Notes: generated by a model not told the origin, from the sequence alone. Shown: positions 1 through 7,626, numbered from the stretch's first letter. The stretch: DNA of 14,120 bases from DASYVD01 sp036000545 (GCA_036000545.1 DASYVD010000024.1:1-14120), one strand, 5' to 3'. Numbers and translations are program-made.

Positions 1-63
1 GACCGAGGGTTCTACCGAAGCTATTTCAAGTCCCTGCGCGTGCTCGACCCGAGCAAAGGCTGA
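1..63 (+). CDS. 3' end of an unidentified protein (partial)
   Basis: The window opens inside a reading frame on the plus strand that gives the last 20 residues of a protein (ending YFKSLRVLDPSKG) and stops with TGA at 61-63. The tail is too short to assign a family. The next gene is convergent and its stop codon lies only 9 bp beyond this one, so the two coding regions run almost tail to tail with no room for a hairpin terminator between them. That this is a real gene end is inferred from the tight convergent packing and the absence of any other candidate here. Confidence 0.45.
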   Translation, partial: DRGFYRSYFKSLRVLDPSKG

Positions 64-72
64 ACACGAGAT

Positions 73-1440
73 TCACGCCTCAAACGGTTCGTAGCCTTCG
101 GCCGCCGTGGGCCACGGGCGGGAGCGCTCCCAGGCTTCCGCCAGTTCGAGCAGCATACCGTCGTGGAAGCGCGGGCCGGTGAACTGGAGCCCGAAGGGGA
201 CACCGTTCTTCAGGCGTCCGGCGGGCATCACGATCGCCGGCACACCGGCGAGGTTCTGCACGCTCACGTTGTAGGCCTCCGACGGCGGGTCGACGTGGTC
301 CGAGCCGGGGAGCGGTCCCTCGGCCGTCCAGCCTTCCACGGTCAGCGTGAGGCTTGCGATCACCGTGTCATCCACCAGGACAGCGTCCAGCTCTTCGGCG
401 TACTCGGCGGCCCGGGCCCGAACCGTCCGGTATTCCTCGTCTGTCACACGGAGGCCGAACTCGACGAACTCACGAGTGGCAGGATGAAACGCGTCAAGTG
501 ATCTGCCTGCCCGCGCCCTTCCGAGCCACTCCACTAGCTCGGGCCCGGTCCACACCGACCAATCGTCCTCGGGGTTGCCCGCGCGGATCACCTCCTCCAG
601 CTCGACGAGCTCCACGGGGAGCCCCAGCTCCCGCCCCATCGCGGCGACCGCATCCTCGAACGCCGCCTCCACCTCTTTCGAGAGTGGAAGGCCGTGGAAG
701 AAGCGGGGCATTGCCAGCACTCTTCGCGGCAGCCGATCTTCGCCGAGGCTTCTCTCCGGATCGGCGGCCTCTACCTCCAGCAGCAGCCGGACGTCGTCCA
801 CCGAGACCGCCAGCGGGCCGCAGGTCGTCAGGTCCGGCCACAAGAGCGCAGGGTCGCGGGCGACGACACCGTTAGTCGGCTTCAGGCCTACCAGGCCGCA
901 GAACGCGGCGGGGATCCGGATCGACCCGCCGGTGTCGGTGGCCGTACCCACCGGCACCATCCCCGCGGCGATGGCCGCCCCGGAGCCGCCGCTCGAGCCG
1001 CCCGGCGACCACTCCGGCGCCCACGGGTTGCGGGTCAGTCCGAACAGCCGGTTCGCAGTGAACCCTTCGCAGGCGAACTCGGGGGTGTTCGACTTCCCCA
1101 CCGGGATCGCTCCCACCGCGCGAAGGCGCCGCACGATCTCTCCGTCGCCCTCCGCCGGCGGGGCGTCAGCGAACAACAACGAGCCGTGGGTGGTGGGCAT
1201 CCCCCGAAGGTCCTCGATGTCCTTGACCAGGAAGGGGATGCCGGCCAGAGGCCCGGGATCCTCGCCGCGCACGACGCGCTCGCCCATCGCCGCCGCCTCG
1301 GTCAGGGCCTCCTCGGCGCGGAGGCCCACCACTGCCCCGATCTCCGCGTCGAGCGCCTCGATCCGCTGCAGCGCCAGCTCCACCAGCTCGCGAGCAGCGA
1401 CGCGGCGGCTTCGGACGGCCTCGGCGAGCTGACGCAGCAC
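73..1440 (-). CDS. Amidase signature (AS) family amidohydrolase
   Basis: A 455-residue hydrolase of the amidase signature family, which cleaves carboxamides to carboxylate and ammonia in the cytoplasm. The full Ser-cisSer-Lys triad is visible: Lys73 in LVKDIED, the Gly/Ser-rich PGGSSGGSG loop with Ser149, and the nucleophile Ser173 in TDTGGSIRIPAAFCG. The preceding NRLFGLTRNPW segment is also typical. Length is normal for stand-alone family members. No transmembrane or signal segment is seen. The GTG start at 1440 begins an amphipathic helix characteristic of the family; there is no Shine-Dalgarno, but a TAGGAT hexamer lies 9 nt upstream, so the mRNA may be leaderless or nearly so. The gene is divergent from an aminotransferase and close to a ureohydrolase and a polyamine-type importer. 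This makes a role on a small amide such as 4-guanidinobutyramide possible but unproven. GatA is an alternative, but no gatB or gatC is adjacent. Confidence 0.92.
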   Translation of the reverse strand: MLRQLAEAVRSRRVAARELVELALQRIEALDAEIGAVVGLRAEEALTEAAAMGERVVRGEDPGPLAGIPFLVKDIEDLRGMPTTHGSLLFADAPPAEGDGEIVRRLRAVGAIPVGKSNTPEFACEGFTANRLFGLTRNPWAPEWSPGGSSGGSGAAIAAGMVPVGTATDTGGSIRIPAAFCGLVGLKPTNGVVARDPALLWPDLTTCGPLAVSVDDVRLLLEVEAADPERSLGEDRLPRRVLAMPRFFHGLPLSKEVEAAFEDAVAAMGRELGLPVELVELEEVIRAGNPEDDWSVWTGPELVEWLGRARAGRSLDAFHPATREFVEFGLRVTDEEYRTVRARAAEYAEELDAVLVDDTVIASLTLTVEGWTAEGPLPGSDHVDPPSEAYNVSVQNLAGVPAIVMPAGRLKNGVPFGLQFTGPRFHDGMLLELAEAWERSRPWPTAAEGYEPFEA

Positions 1441-1447
1441 GGCGGGG

Positions 1448-1471
1448 CCATCCTACGCGGCGCTAGGATGG
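1448..1471. promoter_or_regulatory. Divergent promoter/operator palindrome between amidase and aminotransferase
   Basis: A perfect inverted repeat with 8-bp arms (CCATCCTA at 1448-1455, TAGGATGG at 1464-1471) and an 8-nt spacer lies between two divergent genes. Each arm contains TAGGAT reading outward: on the plus strand at 1464-1469, followed after 7 nt by an in-frame GTG at 1477, and on the minus strand at 1455-1450, followed after 9 nt by the amidase GTG at 1440. TAGGAT fits the actinobacterial -10 pattern TANNNT, so the arms could be two back-to-back -10 boxes giving leaderless or near-leaderless transcripts. It could instead be an operator for a dimeric regulator. No clear -35 hexamer is seen for either direction. 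Confidence 0.5.
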
Positions 1472-2655
1472 GCGCCGTGCCCGACCGATCGCGCAGGGTG
1501 TCGGCGAAGGCCTCGTCGTTCACCGAGTCGGTGATCCGGGAGATGACCCGGATGGCCATGGAGAACGACGCCATCAACCTGGCCCAGGGGTTCCCCGACT
1601 TCGCCACGGCCCCCGAGCTCAAAGCGGCGGCCACCCGGGCCATCGAGTCCGATCTCAACCAGTACCCCATCACCTGGGGCGAGCCCGAGCTACGCGGGGC
1701 CATCGCCGCCAAGTACGAGCGCACCTACGGGATGAGCGTGGATCCCGAACGCAACGTGTGCGTCACGTGCGGCTCGACCGAGGCGATGGTGGCCTCACTC
1801 CTGGCCATCCTCGACCCCGGAGACGAGGTGGTGATCTTCGAGCCCTTCTACGAGAACTACGGGCCGGACACCATCCTCGCCGGCGCCGTTCCCCGGCAGG
1901 TGGCCCTGCGTCTTCCCGACTGGACCTTCGACGAGGCCGAGCTGGCCGCGGCGTTCAATGACCGGACCCGGGGGATCGTCGTCAACACGCCGAACAACCC
2001 GACGGGGAAGGTGTTCACTCGGGAGGAGCTCGAGGTGATCGCGGGCCTGTGCCAGAAGTGGAACGCCATCGCGTTCACCGACGAGATCTACGAGCACATC
2101 GTGTACGACGGCGCCCGGCACGTACCCATCGCCACCGTTCCGGGCATGGAAGACCGCACCGTAACCATCAGCGCGCTGTCGAAGACTTACGCGGTGACCG
2201 GGTGGCGGGTGGGCTGGACGGTGGCCGCCCCGGACCTGATCAAGGGGATCCGCACCGTCCACGACTTCCTCACGGTTGGCGCCCCCACTCCCCTCCAGCA
2301 CGCCGGAGCCGTGGCGCTCGGTTTCCCGGACGGCTACTACGTCCGGTTGGCCGAAGAGTACGCGGAGCGGCGAGCGCTCCTCCTCGAGATCCTCGACGAG
2401 ACCGGATTCAAGGCCCAGCCGCCGGCCGGCGCCTACTACGTGATGTCCGACGTCACCCACCTGGGGATCGAGAGCGACATCGAGGCCGCCGCCCGGCTGG
2501 TTCGCGAGGCCCGAGTGGCGGTAGTTCCGGGTTCCTCCTTCTTCTCCCGTCCCGAGCTTGGGCGCCACGTGGTCCGGTTCTCGTTCTGCAAGCGGCTGGA
2601 GACCCTGCGCGAAGCCGGCAACCGCCTCCGCGCATGGGTCGGCACGTCCCCCTAG
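1468..2655 (+). CDS. PLP-dependent class I/II aminotransferase (KAT/YbdL/DapC-like)
   Basis: A fold-type I PLP aminotransferase of 395 residues, transferring an amino group to a 2-oxo acid in the cytoplasm. Diagnostic features in order are NLAQGFPDF near residue 37, CGSTEA near 101, NTPNNPTGKVF near 173, FTDEIYEH with Asp205 that holds the pyridine nitrogen, SALSKTYAVTGWRVGW with the Schiff-base Lys239, and the C-terminal VRFSFCK arginine that binds the substrate carboxylate. The pattern is closest to the kynurenine/glutamine K/methionine transaminase group; mycobacterial DapC-like enzymes are also similar, so the substrate is open. The ATG at 1468 has no ribosome binding site. An in-frame GTG at 1477 lies 7 nt behind a TAGGAT box and is the alternative if the mRNA is leaderless. 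The open frame continues far upstream to 694, but that part is antisense to the amidase and was excluded. The stop TAG abuts the stop of the convergent permease gene with no bases between. Confidence 0.9.
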   Translation: MGAVPDRSRRVSAKASSFTESVIREMTRMAMENDAINLAQGFPDFATAPELKAAATRAIESDLNQYPITWGEPELRGAIAAKYERTYGMSVDPERNVCVTCGSTEAMVASLLAILDPGDEVVIFEPFYENYGPDTILAGAVPRQVALRLPDWTFDEAELAAAFNDRTRGIVVNTPNNPTGKVFTREELEVIAGLCQKWNAIAFTDEIYEHIVYDGARHVPIATVPGMEDRTVTISALSKTYAVTGWRVGWTVAAPDLIKGIRTVHDFLTVGAPTPLQHAGAVALGFPDGYYVRLAEEYAERRALLLEILDETGFKAQPPAGAYYVMSDVTHLGIESDIEAAARLVREARVAVVPGSSFFSRPELGRHVVRFSFCKRLETLREAGNRLRAWVGTSP

Positions 2656-3462
2656 CTAGCGCTGGCGTTCGAGAACCGCCGGGTCGGCTCCCAGGAACCG
2701 CAACAGGTTCCCGAACAACGCGAACAGCGAGAACACCGAAGTGGCCAACCCGATGAACACCACTGTGACGGCGGCGATGGTCGGGGTGAACCCGTACCGA
2801 AGGCTGTTGAAGATCTTGATCGGCAGCGTCTCCACGGAGAACCCCGCCACCAGGAAGGCGATGATGTACTCGTTCAGGCTGAGCACGAACGCCGCCGCAT
2901 ACCCGGTGATCATCGACGGAACCAGCAACGGAAACGTCACCGTGCGGAACGTTTTCCGTGGGTTGGCTCCCATGGTCTGGGCCGCCTCGGGTAGCGCGGG
3001 GTCGAGGGTGTCCATGGCCAGGCTGATGGTGATGAGCGGAAGCGTCGAGAAGAAGATGCCGTGGGCCACGATGACGTTCTCGATCCGGCCGATGTGGTTC
3101 ACGCCGTTCCAGAACACCTGGGCTCCCAGCGCGCTGATCACCGGGGGCAGCATGAACGGGAGGATCCCGAGTCCGTACAGCAAGGGCGTCAGCCGCACCC
3201 GGTAGGCGCGCAACACGTACGCCATGGGCAGCGCGATGGCCACCGCCAGCGCCGCTCCGGCCGTGGCGATGATCAGGCTGCGCTCGATGGCGCTCCGCCA
3301 CCCCGTGTCGGCCCAGATCTGCCCGTACCAGTGAAGCGAGAACCCCCCGGGCGGGAAGTCCATGTACCGGCTGGGGTTGATCGAAACGATCGCCACCACC
3401 AGCAGCGGGGCCACCAGGAACATCACCACCAGCACCGCCAGGACCACCCGCAGGGCTCGCAC
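2656..3462 (-). CDS. ABC transporter permease, PotC-type (polyamine-type importer)
   Basis: Second membrane subunit of a binding-protein-dependent importer, 268 residues and about six hydrophobic helices. It starts with a membrane segment at residues 5-28 and carries the cytoplasmic EAA loop, EAAQTMGANPRKTFRTV, at about 159-175, which docks onto the ATPase. The NEYIIAFLVAG segment near residue 197 is typical of PotC-like permeases. The GTG start at 3462 is set by a TAGTG junction in which it shares its G with the stop of the upstream permease, so translation is probably coupled. The same frame is open to 4743, but that extension is antiparallel noise over the permease and ATPase genes. It is the last gene of the transporter operon. 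No terminator fits between its stop and the convergent aminotransferase. Confidence 0.9.
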   Translation of the reverse strand: MRALRVVLAVLVVMFLVAPLLVVAIVSINPSRYMDFPPGGFSLHWYGQIWADTGWRSAIERSLIIATAGAALAVAIALPMAYVLRAYRVRLTPLLYGLGILPFMLPPVISALGAQVFWNGVNHIGRIENVIVAHGIFFSTLPLITISLAMDTLDPALPEAAQTMGANPRKTFRTVTFPLLVPSMITGYAAAFVLSLNEYIIAFLVAGFSVETLPIKIFNSLRYGFTPTIAAVTVVFIGLATSVFSLFALFGNLLRFLGADPAVLERQR

Positions 3463-4319
3463 TACTCGGCCCTCCGGGTCTTGGACTCGATCAGCAGCAC
3501 CATCCCCACCAGCCCCAGGCTGAGCACCGTGAGGACCATGGCCATGGCCGAGGCGAAGGGGACGTTTGCGTTGAACGAGGCCTGGTCCGAGATGAACACC
3601 GACAGTGTCCAGTGCTCCGGCCGCCCGAGGATCGCCGCGATCAGGTAGCTCCCCAGCGTGAACACGAACACCAGGAGGAACGCGGCCATGATGGTGGGGC
3701 GCATGATGGGGATGACCACGGTCCGGAAGGTTCGCCACGGGCTGGCCCCCAGCGTTTGCGCGGCCTCGGACACCTCTCGGTCCAGCCGCGACAGCTGTGG
3801 GTACAGGGTGAGGATGCAGTAGGGGAAGGCGATGTAGGACAGGCCCAGGAGCACGGCGATGAAGCCGGGTTGGTAGGGCTGGGCCTCCCCCATCAGCCCC
3901 AACCAGACCAGGATGTTGGAGATCCCCGCGGCCCGCCCCAGGACCACGCTCCAGCTGAACCCCACGATGACCTCGGAGAGCGACAGCGCCGACATCACCA
4001 GGACCAGCAGCACGACGTGAGGGCGGCGCCTCATCTGAGTCAGGAAGTAGGTGAACGGGAAGGCCAGGGTCACACACGCCGCCGCGGCGACCAGCGAGAC
4101 CCAGATGGAGAAGAGGGCCCGCTCCACGAACAACCCGCTGAACAGGCGGGTGTAGCTTGCCAGCTCGAACCCGGGCTCGTAGAACCCACCGGAGATCCGG
4201 CGGTAGAACGACGCCGCCACCATCATCAGGAACGGCGTCAGGAAGAAGATGGCCAGCATCCCCACGGGGAAAGCCAGAACCAGGTAGGAACGAACGCTTG
4301 GTCGCCTGCGCCCGCTCAC
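3462..4319 (-). CDS. ABC transporter permease, PotB-type (polyamine-type importer)
   Basis: First membrane subunit of the importer, 285 residues with about six transmembrane helices, the first at roughly 11-36. The EAA coupling loop is visible as EAAQTLGASPWRTFRTVVIP at about 185-204, closely resembling that of the partner permease as expected for paralogous PotB/PotC pairs. The GTG start at 4319 forms a GTGA overlap with the stop of the ATPase gene (4-nt overlap), favouring translational coupling. The frame stays open to 4448, but that upstream part lacks hydrophobic sequence and lies inside the ATPase gene. The gene ends in TAG at 3464-3462, overlapping the next start by one base. The family also contains importers for other small organic cations and for iron, so polyamine specificity rests on the neighbours. 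Confidence 0.9.
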   Translation of the reverse strand: MSGRRRPSVRSYLVLAFPVGMLAIFFLTPFLMMVAASFYRRISGGFYEPGFELASYTRLFSGLFVERALFSIWVSLVAAAACVTLAFPFTYFLTQMRRRPHVVLLVLVMSALSLSEVIVGFSWSVVLGRAAGISNILVWLGLMGEAQPYQPGFIAVLLGLSYIAFPYCILTLYPQLSRLDREVSEAAQTLGASPWRTFRTVVIPIMRPTIMAAFLLVFVFTLGSYLIAAILGRPEHWTLSVFISDQASFNANVPFASAMAMVLTVLSLGLVGMVLLIESKTRRAE

Positions 4320-5389
4320 TCCCGGACCACCACGCAGGCCTCTGGCGGGAAGCGCACCGTGACCGCGTCTCCCTGCGACACCGGAACCCGTTCCCGGGGG
4401 CTTCCCGCCACCACCACGTGGTCCTCCAGGCCGCAGTCCACGTAGCACTCGAACAGCTCGCCCAGGTCGCGCACAAAGACCACCGTTCCGGGCAGGCTGT
4501 TCTCGTCCGAGGCCACGCCCGCTTCCAGATGCGCGTCCTCCGGCCGCACCGACAGCAGGACCCGTTCCCCTTCCGACGGAGCCTGTCCGTCGAGGGCGAA
4601 GGGCCGGTCTCGGACCATGACCCGCCCGCCTCTTGCGGCAGTGCCCTCCAGCAGATTGGTGGAGCCCATGAACTTGGCCACGAACGCCGTCGCCGGCCGT
4701 CGGTACACCTCGAGCGCCTCGCCCGTCTGCTCGATCCGACCATCGCGCATCACCACCACCAGGTCGGACATGGTCATGGCCTCGCGCTGGTCGTGGGTGA
4801 CCATGATCGTGGTGATCCCCAGCTTCTGCTGGAGCAGCCGCAGCTCCACCTGGAGCTGCTCCCGGAGGTTCGCGTCTAGCGCCGACAGCGGCTCGTCGAG
4901 GAGGAACAGCCGCGGCTCGAGGGCCAGGGCCCGGGCGGTGGCCACACGCTGTCGTTGTCCCCCGGAGAGCTGCATGATCCGCCGGCTTCCCAGACCCGGC
5001 AGGTCCACCAGCCCGAGCAGCTCCTCGACGCGGCGGTTCATGGCGCTTCTGTCCGCTCCCCTGATCCGTAGCCCGTAGGCAACATTGCCCGCCACGTTGA
5101 GGTGGGGGAACAGGGCCAGGGTCTGGAACACCATGCCCACGTCGCGGGCGTGCGGGGGCAGGTCGGTGATGTCACGCCCGTCGAGGAACACCCTGCCCTC
5201 GGTGGGCTGCTCGAGCCCGGCGATCAGCCGCAGCAGTGTGGTCTTCCCACACCCGGAAGGACCGAGGAAGGAGATCAGCTTGCCGGGCGGCAGCTCGAGG
5301 TCGACCCCCGCCACCGCGGTCACCTCGCCGAACAGCTTGACCAGCCCCTGCAGGCGGAGGGCACCCCGGGCTTCCCGCCGCTCGCTCAT
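4316..5389 (-). CDS. ABC transporter ATP-binding protein, PotA-type
   Basis: Cytoplasmic ATPase subunit of 357 residues that powers the importer. All nucleotide-binding motifs are intact: Walker A GPSGCGKT at 43-50, Q-loop Gln89 in MVFQTLALFPH, signature LSGGQRQRV at 141-149, Walker B LFLLDEPLSALD at 161-172, and the switch His199 in VTHDQREA. After residue about 240 comes a C-terminal TOBE-type beta domain (LLSVRPEDAHL and on), the arrangement of the PotA/MalK/UgpC subfamily. The ATG start at 5389 lies 22 bp after the stop of the solute-binding protein gene, with no obvious Shine-Dalgarno. The gene overlaps the following permease start by 4 nt. Confidence 0.93.
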   Translation of the reverse strand: MSERREARGALRLQGLVKLFGEVTAVAGVDLELPPGKLISFLGPSGCGKTTLLRLIAGLEQPTEGRVFLDGRDITDLPPHARDVGMVFQTLALFPHLNVAGNVAYGLRIRGADRSAMNRRVEELLGLVDLPGLGSRRIMQLSGGQRQRVATARALALEPRLFLLDEPLSALDANLREQLQVELRLLQQKLGITTIMVTHDQREAMTMSDLVVVMRDGRIEQTGEALEVYRRPATAFVAKFMGSTNLLEGTAARGGRVMVRDRPFALDGQAPSEGERVLLSVRPEDAHLEAGVASDENSLPGTVVFVRDLGELFECYVDCGLEDHVVVAGSPRERVPVSQGDAVTVRFPPEACVVVRE

Positions 5390-5411
5390 GACGACGTCTC
5401 GGACGGCGGCG

Positions 5412-6557
5412 CTAGGAGATCACCATCTCCGACCACTTCTGGTCGATCCAGTCCTCCCACTGGGAGTAGATCTTGTACTCGGGACGGAGAGCCACCTCCG
5501 GACCCGGGCCGCTCACCGCCTCGTACTCCTTTTCGGTGAGGTCCATCTGGTCCTTCTTCGCCACGGGCGAGGTTCCCAGGGTGCGGGCCAGCTCGGCCTG
5601 GATCTCCGGTCGGCAGAAGTAGTCGATGAACGCGTGGCACGCCGCCACGTTCTCGCTGTTCCGCGAGATGTGCCAGAACCCCGAATCGAGGATGGCGCCC
5701 TCGGTGGGGAACACGCTGCGGAGCGCCTCCCCCTGCGAAGCCGCGTACGTGGTGATGTCGTGGTAGAACTGGCCCAGCGACACCTCCCCCGTGTTGAAGG
5801 CGTTCTGCGCGTTGGCCTCGTCCCGGTACCACAGCTTCACGTTCGGCTTGACCTCCTGGAGCTTCGCCAGGACCTCCAGGACCCCGTCCTGGGTCTGGAT
5901 CGCGTCGTAGCCGCCGAAGAAGCTCGCCGCGGTGATCTCGATGAGGAAGGAGTTCCCGGCGTTGCGGAGGAGCGCCAGCTCGTTCCGCCACTCCGGGTCC
6001 CAGAACGCCGTCCAGGTGTCGGGGCTGTCCTTCACCCGGTCGGTGTTGGAGACGATGGTGATGAACCACGAGACGGCGCCGATGCCTGCAACCCGGCCGT
6101 CCTCGCTCTCCCGGATGAACCCCTCGGCGAGCTGGTTCGAGTTCGGGACGGCGGACAGGTCGATGGGGGCGAAGATCTCGCCGTTGATGGCCCGCTGGAT
6201 GCCCACGCCGGAGAGCATCGAGACGTCCGAGGGGGGCGGGGTGTTCGCCCGCACCGACTGCTGGAGCTGGGTGACCCACACCTCCGAGGTGGGCTCGGAG
6301 ACCGACTCCACCTCGACCCCCGTCTCCTCGGTGAACGCGGGGTACATCTTGCGGTAGTTCTCCTCGAAGAACCCTCCGTAGGTGCTGGCCTTGATCTTGG
6401 TGCCCTCGATGTTCCCGGTCGAGATGGCGGAGGGGCTGGCGGCGGGCTCGGGCGTCCTACCGCAGGCCGCGAGGATGCCGGGGATGGTCAGTGCCCCGGC
6501 CGCAAGGGGAACCCGGTTCAGGAAATCACGCCGAGTGAGACGCCGGTCGCTCGCCAC
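5412..6557 (-). CDS. Tat-exported lipoprotein solute-binding protein of the polyamine-type ABC importer (PotD-like)
   Basis: A 381-residue extracytoplasmic solute-binding protein that delivers ligand to the downstream permeases. The N-terminus has a twin-arginine signal (LTRRDFLNRV, Arg9-Arg10), a hydrophobic stretch and a lipobox ILAAC, so Cys32 should be lipidated and the protein anchored on the outer face of the membrane after folded export. The mature part has the PotD-like layout: KIKASTYGGFFEENYRKMYPAF near the start, a DVSMLSG strand, and a C-terminal QWEDWIDQKWSEM helix. The GTG start at 6557 is supported by GGAGGGAGG six bases upstream. Spermidine or putrescine is the family default ligand. 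The adjacent ureohydrolase makes agmatine or a guanidino acid equally conceivable. It is the first transporter gene, with a likely promoter just upstream. Confidence 0.88.
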   Translation of the reverse strand: MASDRRLTRRDFLNRVPLAAGALTIPGILAACGRTPEPAASPSAISTGNIEGTKIKASTYGGFFEENYRKMYPAFTEETGVEVESVSEPTSEVWVTQLQQSVRANTPPPSDVSMLSGVGIQRAINGEIFAPIDLSAVPNSNQLAEGFIRESEDGRVAGIGAVSWFITIVSNTDRVKDSPDTWTAFWDPEWRNELALLRNAGNSFLIEITAASFFGGYDAIQTQDGVLEVLAKLQEVKPNVKLWYRDEANAQNAFNTGEVSLGQFYHDITTYAASQGEALRSVFPTEGAILDSGFWHISRNSENVAACHAFIDYFCRPEIQAELARTLGTSPVAKKDQMDLTEKEYEAVSGPGPEVALRPEYKIYSQWEDWIDQKWSEMVIS

Positions 6558-6563
6558 GGAGAG

Positions 6564-6572
6564 CCTCCCTCC
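6564..6572 (-). promoter_or_regulatory. Ribosome binding site of the solute-binding protein gene
   Basis: The minus strand reads GGAGGGAGG, then six bases, then GTG at 6557. This is one of the few strong Shine-Dalgarno sequences in the window, and it fixes the start in front of the twin-arginine signal peptide. Confidence 0.75.
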
Positions 6573-6589
6573 GGAAAGGTGCTGGTGGC

Positions 6590-6611
6590 CGGAACATATA
6601 CCCGCGTTCCG
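6590..6611. promoter_or_regulatory. Inverted repeat overlapping the transporter -10 box (candidate operator)
   Basis: Arms CGGAAC (6590-6595) and GTTCCG (6606-6611) are exact reverse complements separated by 10 nt. The repeat spans the candidate -10 box of the transporter operon, the usual place for a repressor site. The 6-bp arms could arise by chance in GC-rich DNA, so the operator reading is inference. Confidence 0.3.
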
Positions 6612-6622
6612 CCGCCGAGCAA
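6593..6622 (-). promoter_or_regulatory. Candidate promoter of the ABC transporter operon
   Basis: On the minus strand, TTGCTC (6622-6617) is followed by an 18-nt spacer and TATGTT (6598-6593), matching the TTGNNN / TANNNT pattern of housekeeping-sigma promoters at acceptable spacing. It lies in the 85-bp gap between the ureohydrolase stop and the solute-binding protein start. This stretch is also visibly richer in A and T than its surroundings. The expected transcript would have a leader of about 30 nt carrying the strong ribosome binding site. Confidence 0.45.
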
Positions 6623-6642
6623 GGTAGGGGGCGGGGGTGGGA

Positions 6643-7620
6643 CTACTGCGCCGGCCCTCTGGCGAACAGCCCCAGGAGCTCGTAGGCCACGTGCGAAGCG
6701 GCCACGCCCGTCACCTCGGCGTGGTCGTAGGCCGGCGCGACTTCCACGATGTCGGCGGACACGACGTTGAGTCCGGCAAGGCCCCGCAGGATGCCCAAGA
6801 GCTCCCTGGTGGTCAGCCCCCCCGCCTCAGGGGTTCCCGTCCCGGGGGCCATCCCGGGGTCGATCACGTCGATGTCCACGGAGACGTAGACCGGGGCGTC
6901 CAAAACCCGATCGCGGATGCGCTGCACGGCGCCCTCCACCCGTATCTCCTCCAGGTCCATGGCGCCGACGATGGCGAACCCGAACCGCTCGTCGTCGGAG
7001 AGATCTTCCCGCGAGAACAGCGGTCCCCTGATGCCCACGTGCACCGCGCGGTCCTGGAGGAGCAACTTCTCCTCCCACGCCCGTCGGAACGGGGTCCCGT
7101 GCGTGTAGGGCTCCCCGAAATACGTGTCCCACGTGTCGAGGTGGGCGTCGAAGTGCACCAGGGCCACCGGGCCGAACTTGCGGCTCACCGCGCGCAACAG
7201 AGGCAGGGCGATCGTGTGGTCGCCTCCCAGCGTGAGCAGGTGGCCGGCGGACCTCAGCAGCTCCTCCGAGCCCCGCTCGATCTGTCCGATGGCCTCCTGG
7301 ATGCTGAACGGGTTGGCAGCGATGTCCCCTGCATCGGCGACCTGCTGGACGCGGAACGGCTCCACGTCCAGGGCGGGGTGGTAGGACCGCAGCAGCCGGG
7401 AGGCCTGCCGGATCGCCGAAGGTCCGAACCGCGCGCCGGGCCTGTAGGTGGTGCCGGAGTCGAAGGGCGCCCCGGCCACCGCCACGTCGCACCTCTCCAC
7501 CTCGTCGCGGCGGGGAAGGCGGGCGAACGTGGTGGGACCGGCGAACCGGGGGACCTTCAGCGGGTCGACCGGGCCGACGGGCCCCGGCCCATGGTCTTCT
7601 CCCGTGGTGTGGCGTGGCAC
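6643..7620 (-). CDS. speB: Ureohydrolase, agmatinase/guanidinobutyrase type
   Basis: A 325-residue binuclear manganese hydrolase of the arginase/agmatinase family that releases urea from a guanidino compound (agmatine to putrescine in SpeB; 4-guanidinobutyrate to GABA in guanidinobutyrase). All six metal ligands are present: His135 in LGGDHT, Asp158, His160 and Asp162 in HFDAHLD, and Asp249 and Asp251 in SVDIDVIDP. The GTPEAGGLTTREL stretch favours agmatinase-like over true arginase enzymes, but the guanidino substrate cannot be fixed from sequence. The GTG start at 7620 follows a TATGAT box by six bases, suggesting a leaderless mRNA; no Shine-Dalgarno is seen. It sits 85 bp upstream of the polyamine-type transporter genes on the same strand, consistent with joint use of the imported compound. 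Confidence 0.88.
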   Translation of the reverse strand: MPRHTTGEDHGPGPVGPVDPLKVPRFAGPTTFARLPRRDEVERCDVAVAGAPFDSGTTYRPGARFGPSAIRQASRLLRSYHPALDVEPFRVQQVADAGDIAANPFSIQEAIGQIERGSEELLRSAGHLLTLGGDHTIALPLLRAVSRKFGPVALVHFDAHLDTWDTYFGEPYTHGTPFRRAWEEKLLLQDRAVHVGIRGPLFSREDLSDDERFGFAIVGAMDLEEIRVEGAVQRIRDRVLDAPVYVSVDIDVIDPGMAPGTGTPEAGGLTTRELLGILRGLAGLNVVSADIVEVAPAYDHAEVTGVAASHVAYELLGLFARGPAQ

Positions 7621-7626
7621 GGCGGC

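Noticed and set aside
694..1467. Long in-frame upstream extension of the aminotransferase frame
   Set aside because: It runs antisense through the amidase gene, shows no family similarity and is Arg/Gly/Ala-rich, as high-GC shadow frames are. The aminotransferase fold begins after 1468.
3463..4743. Upstream extension of the second permease frame to about 695 residues
   Set aside because: The extension overlaps the first permease and the ATPase, has Arg-rich low-complexity composition and no membrane segments. The TAGTG junction gives a natural start at 3462.
5085..6770. Plus-strand open frame of 561 residues opposite the ATPase and binding protein genes
   Set aside because: Composition (Leu, Arg, Val, Gly, Asp with no motifs) is that of a mirror frame of the well-supported minus-strand genes.
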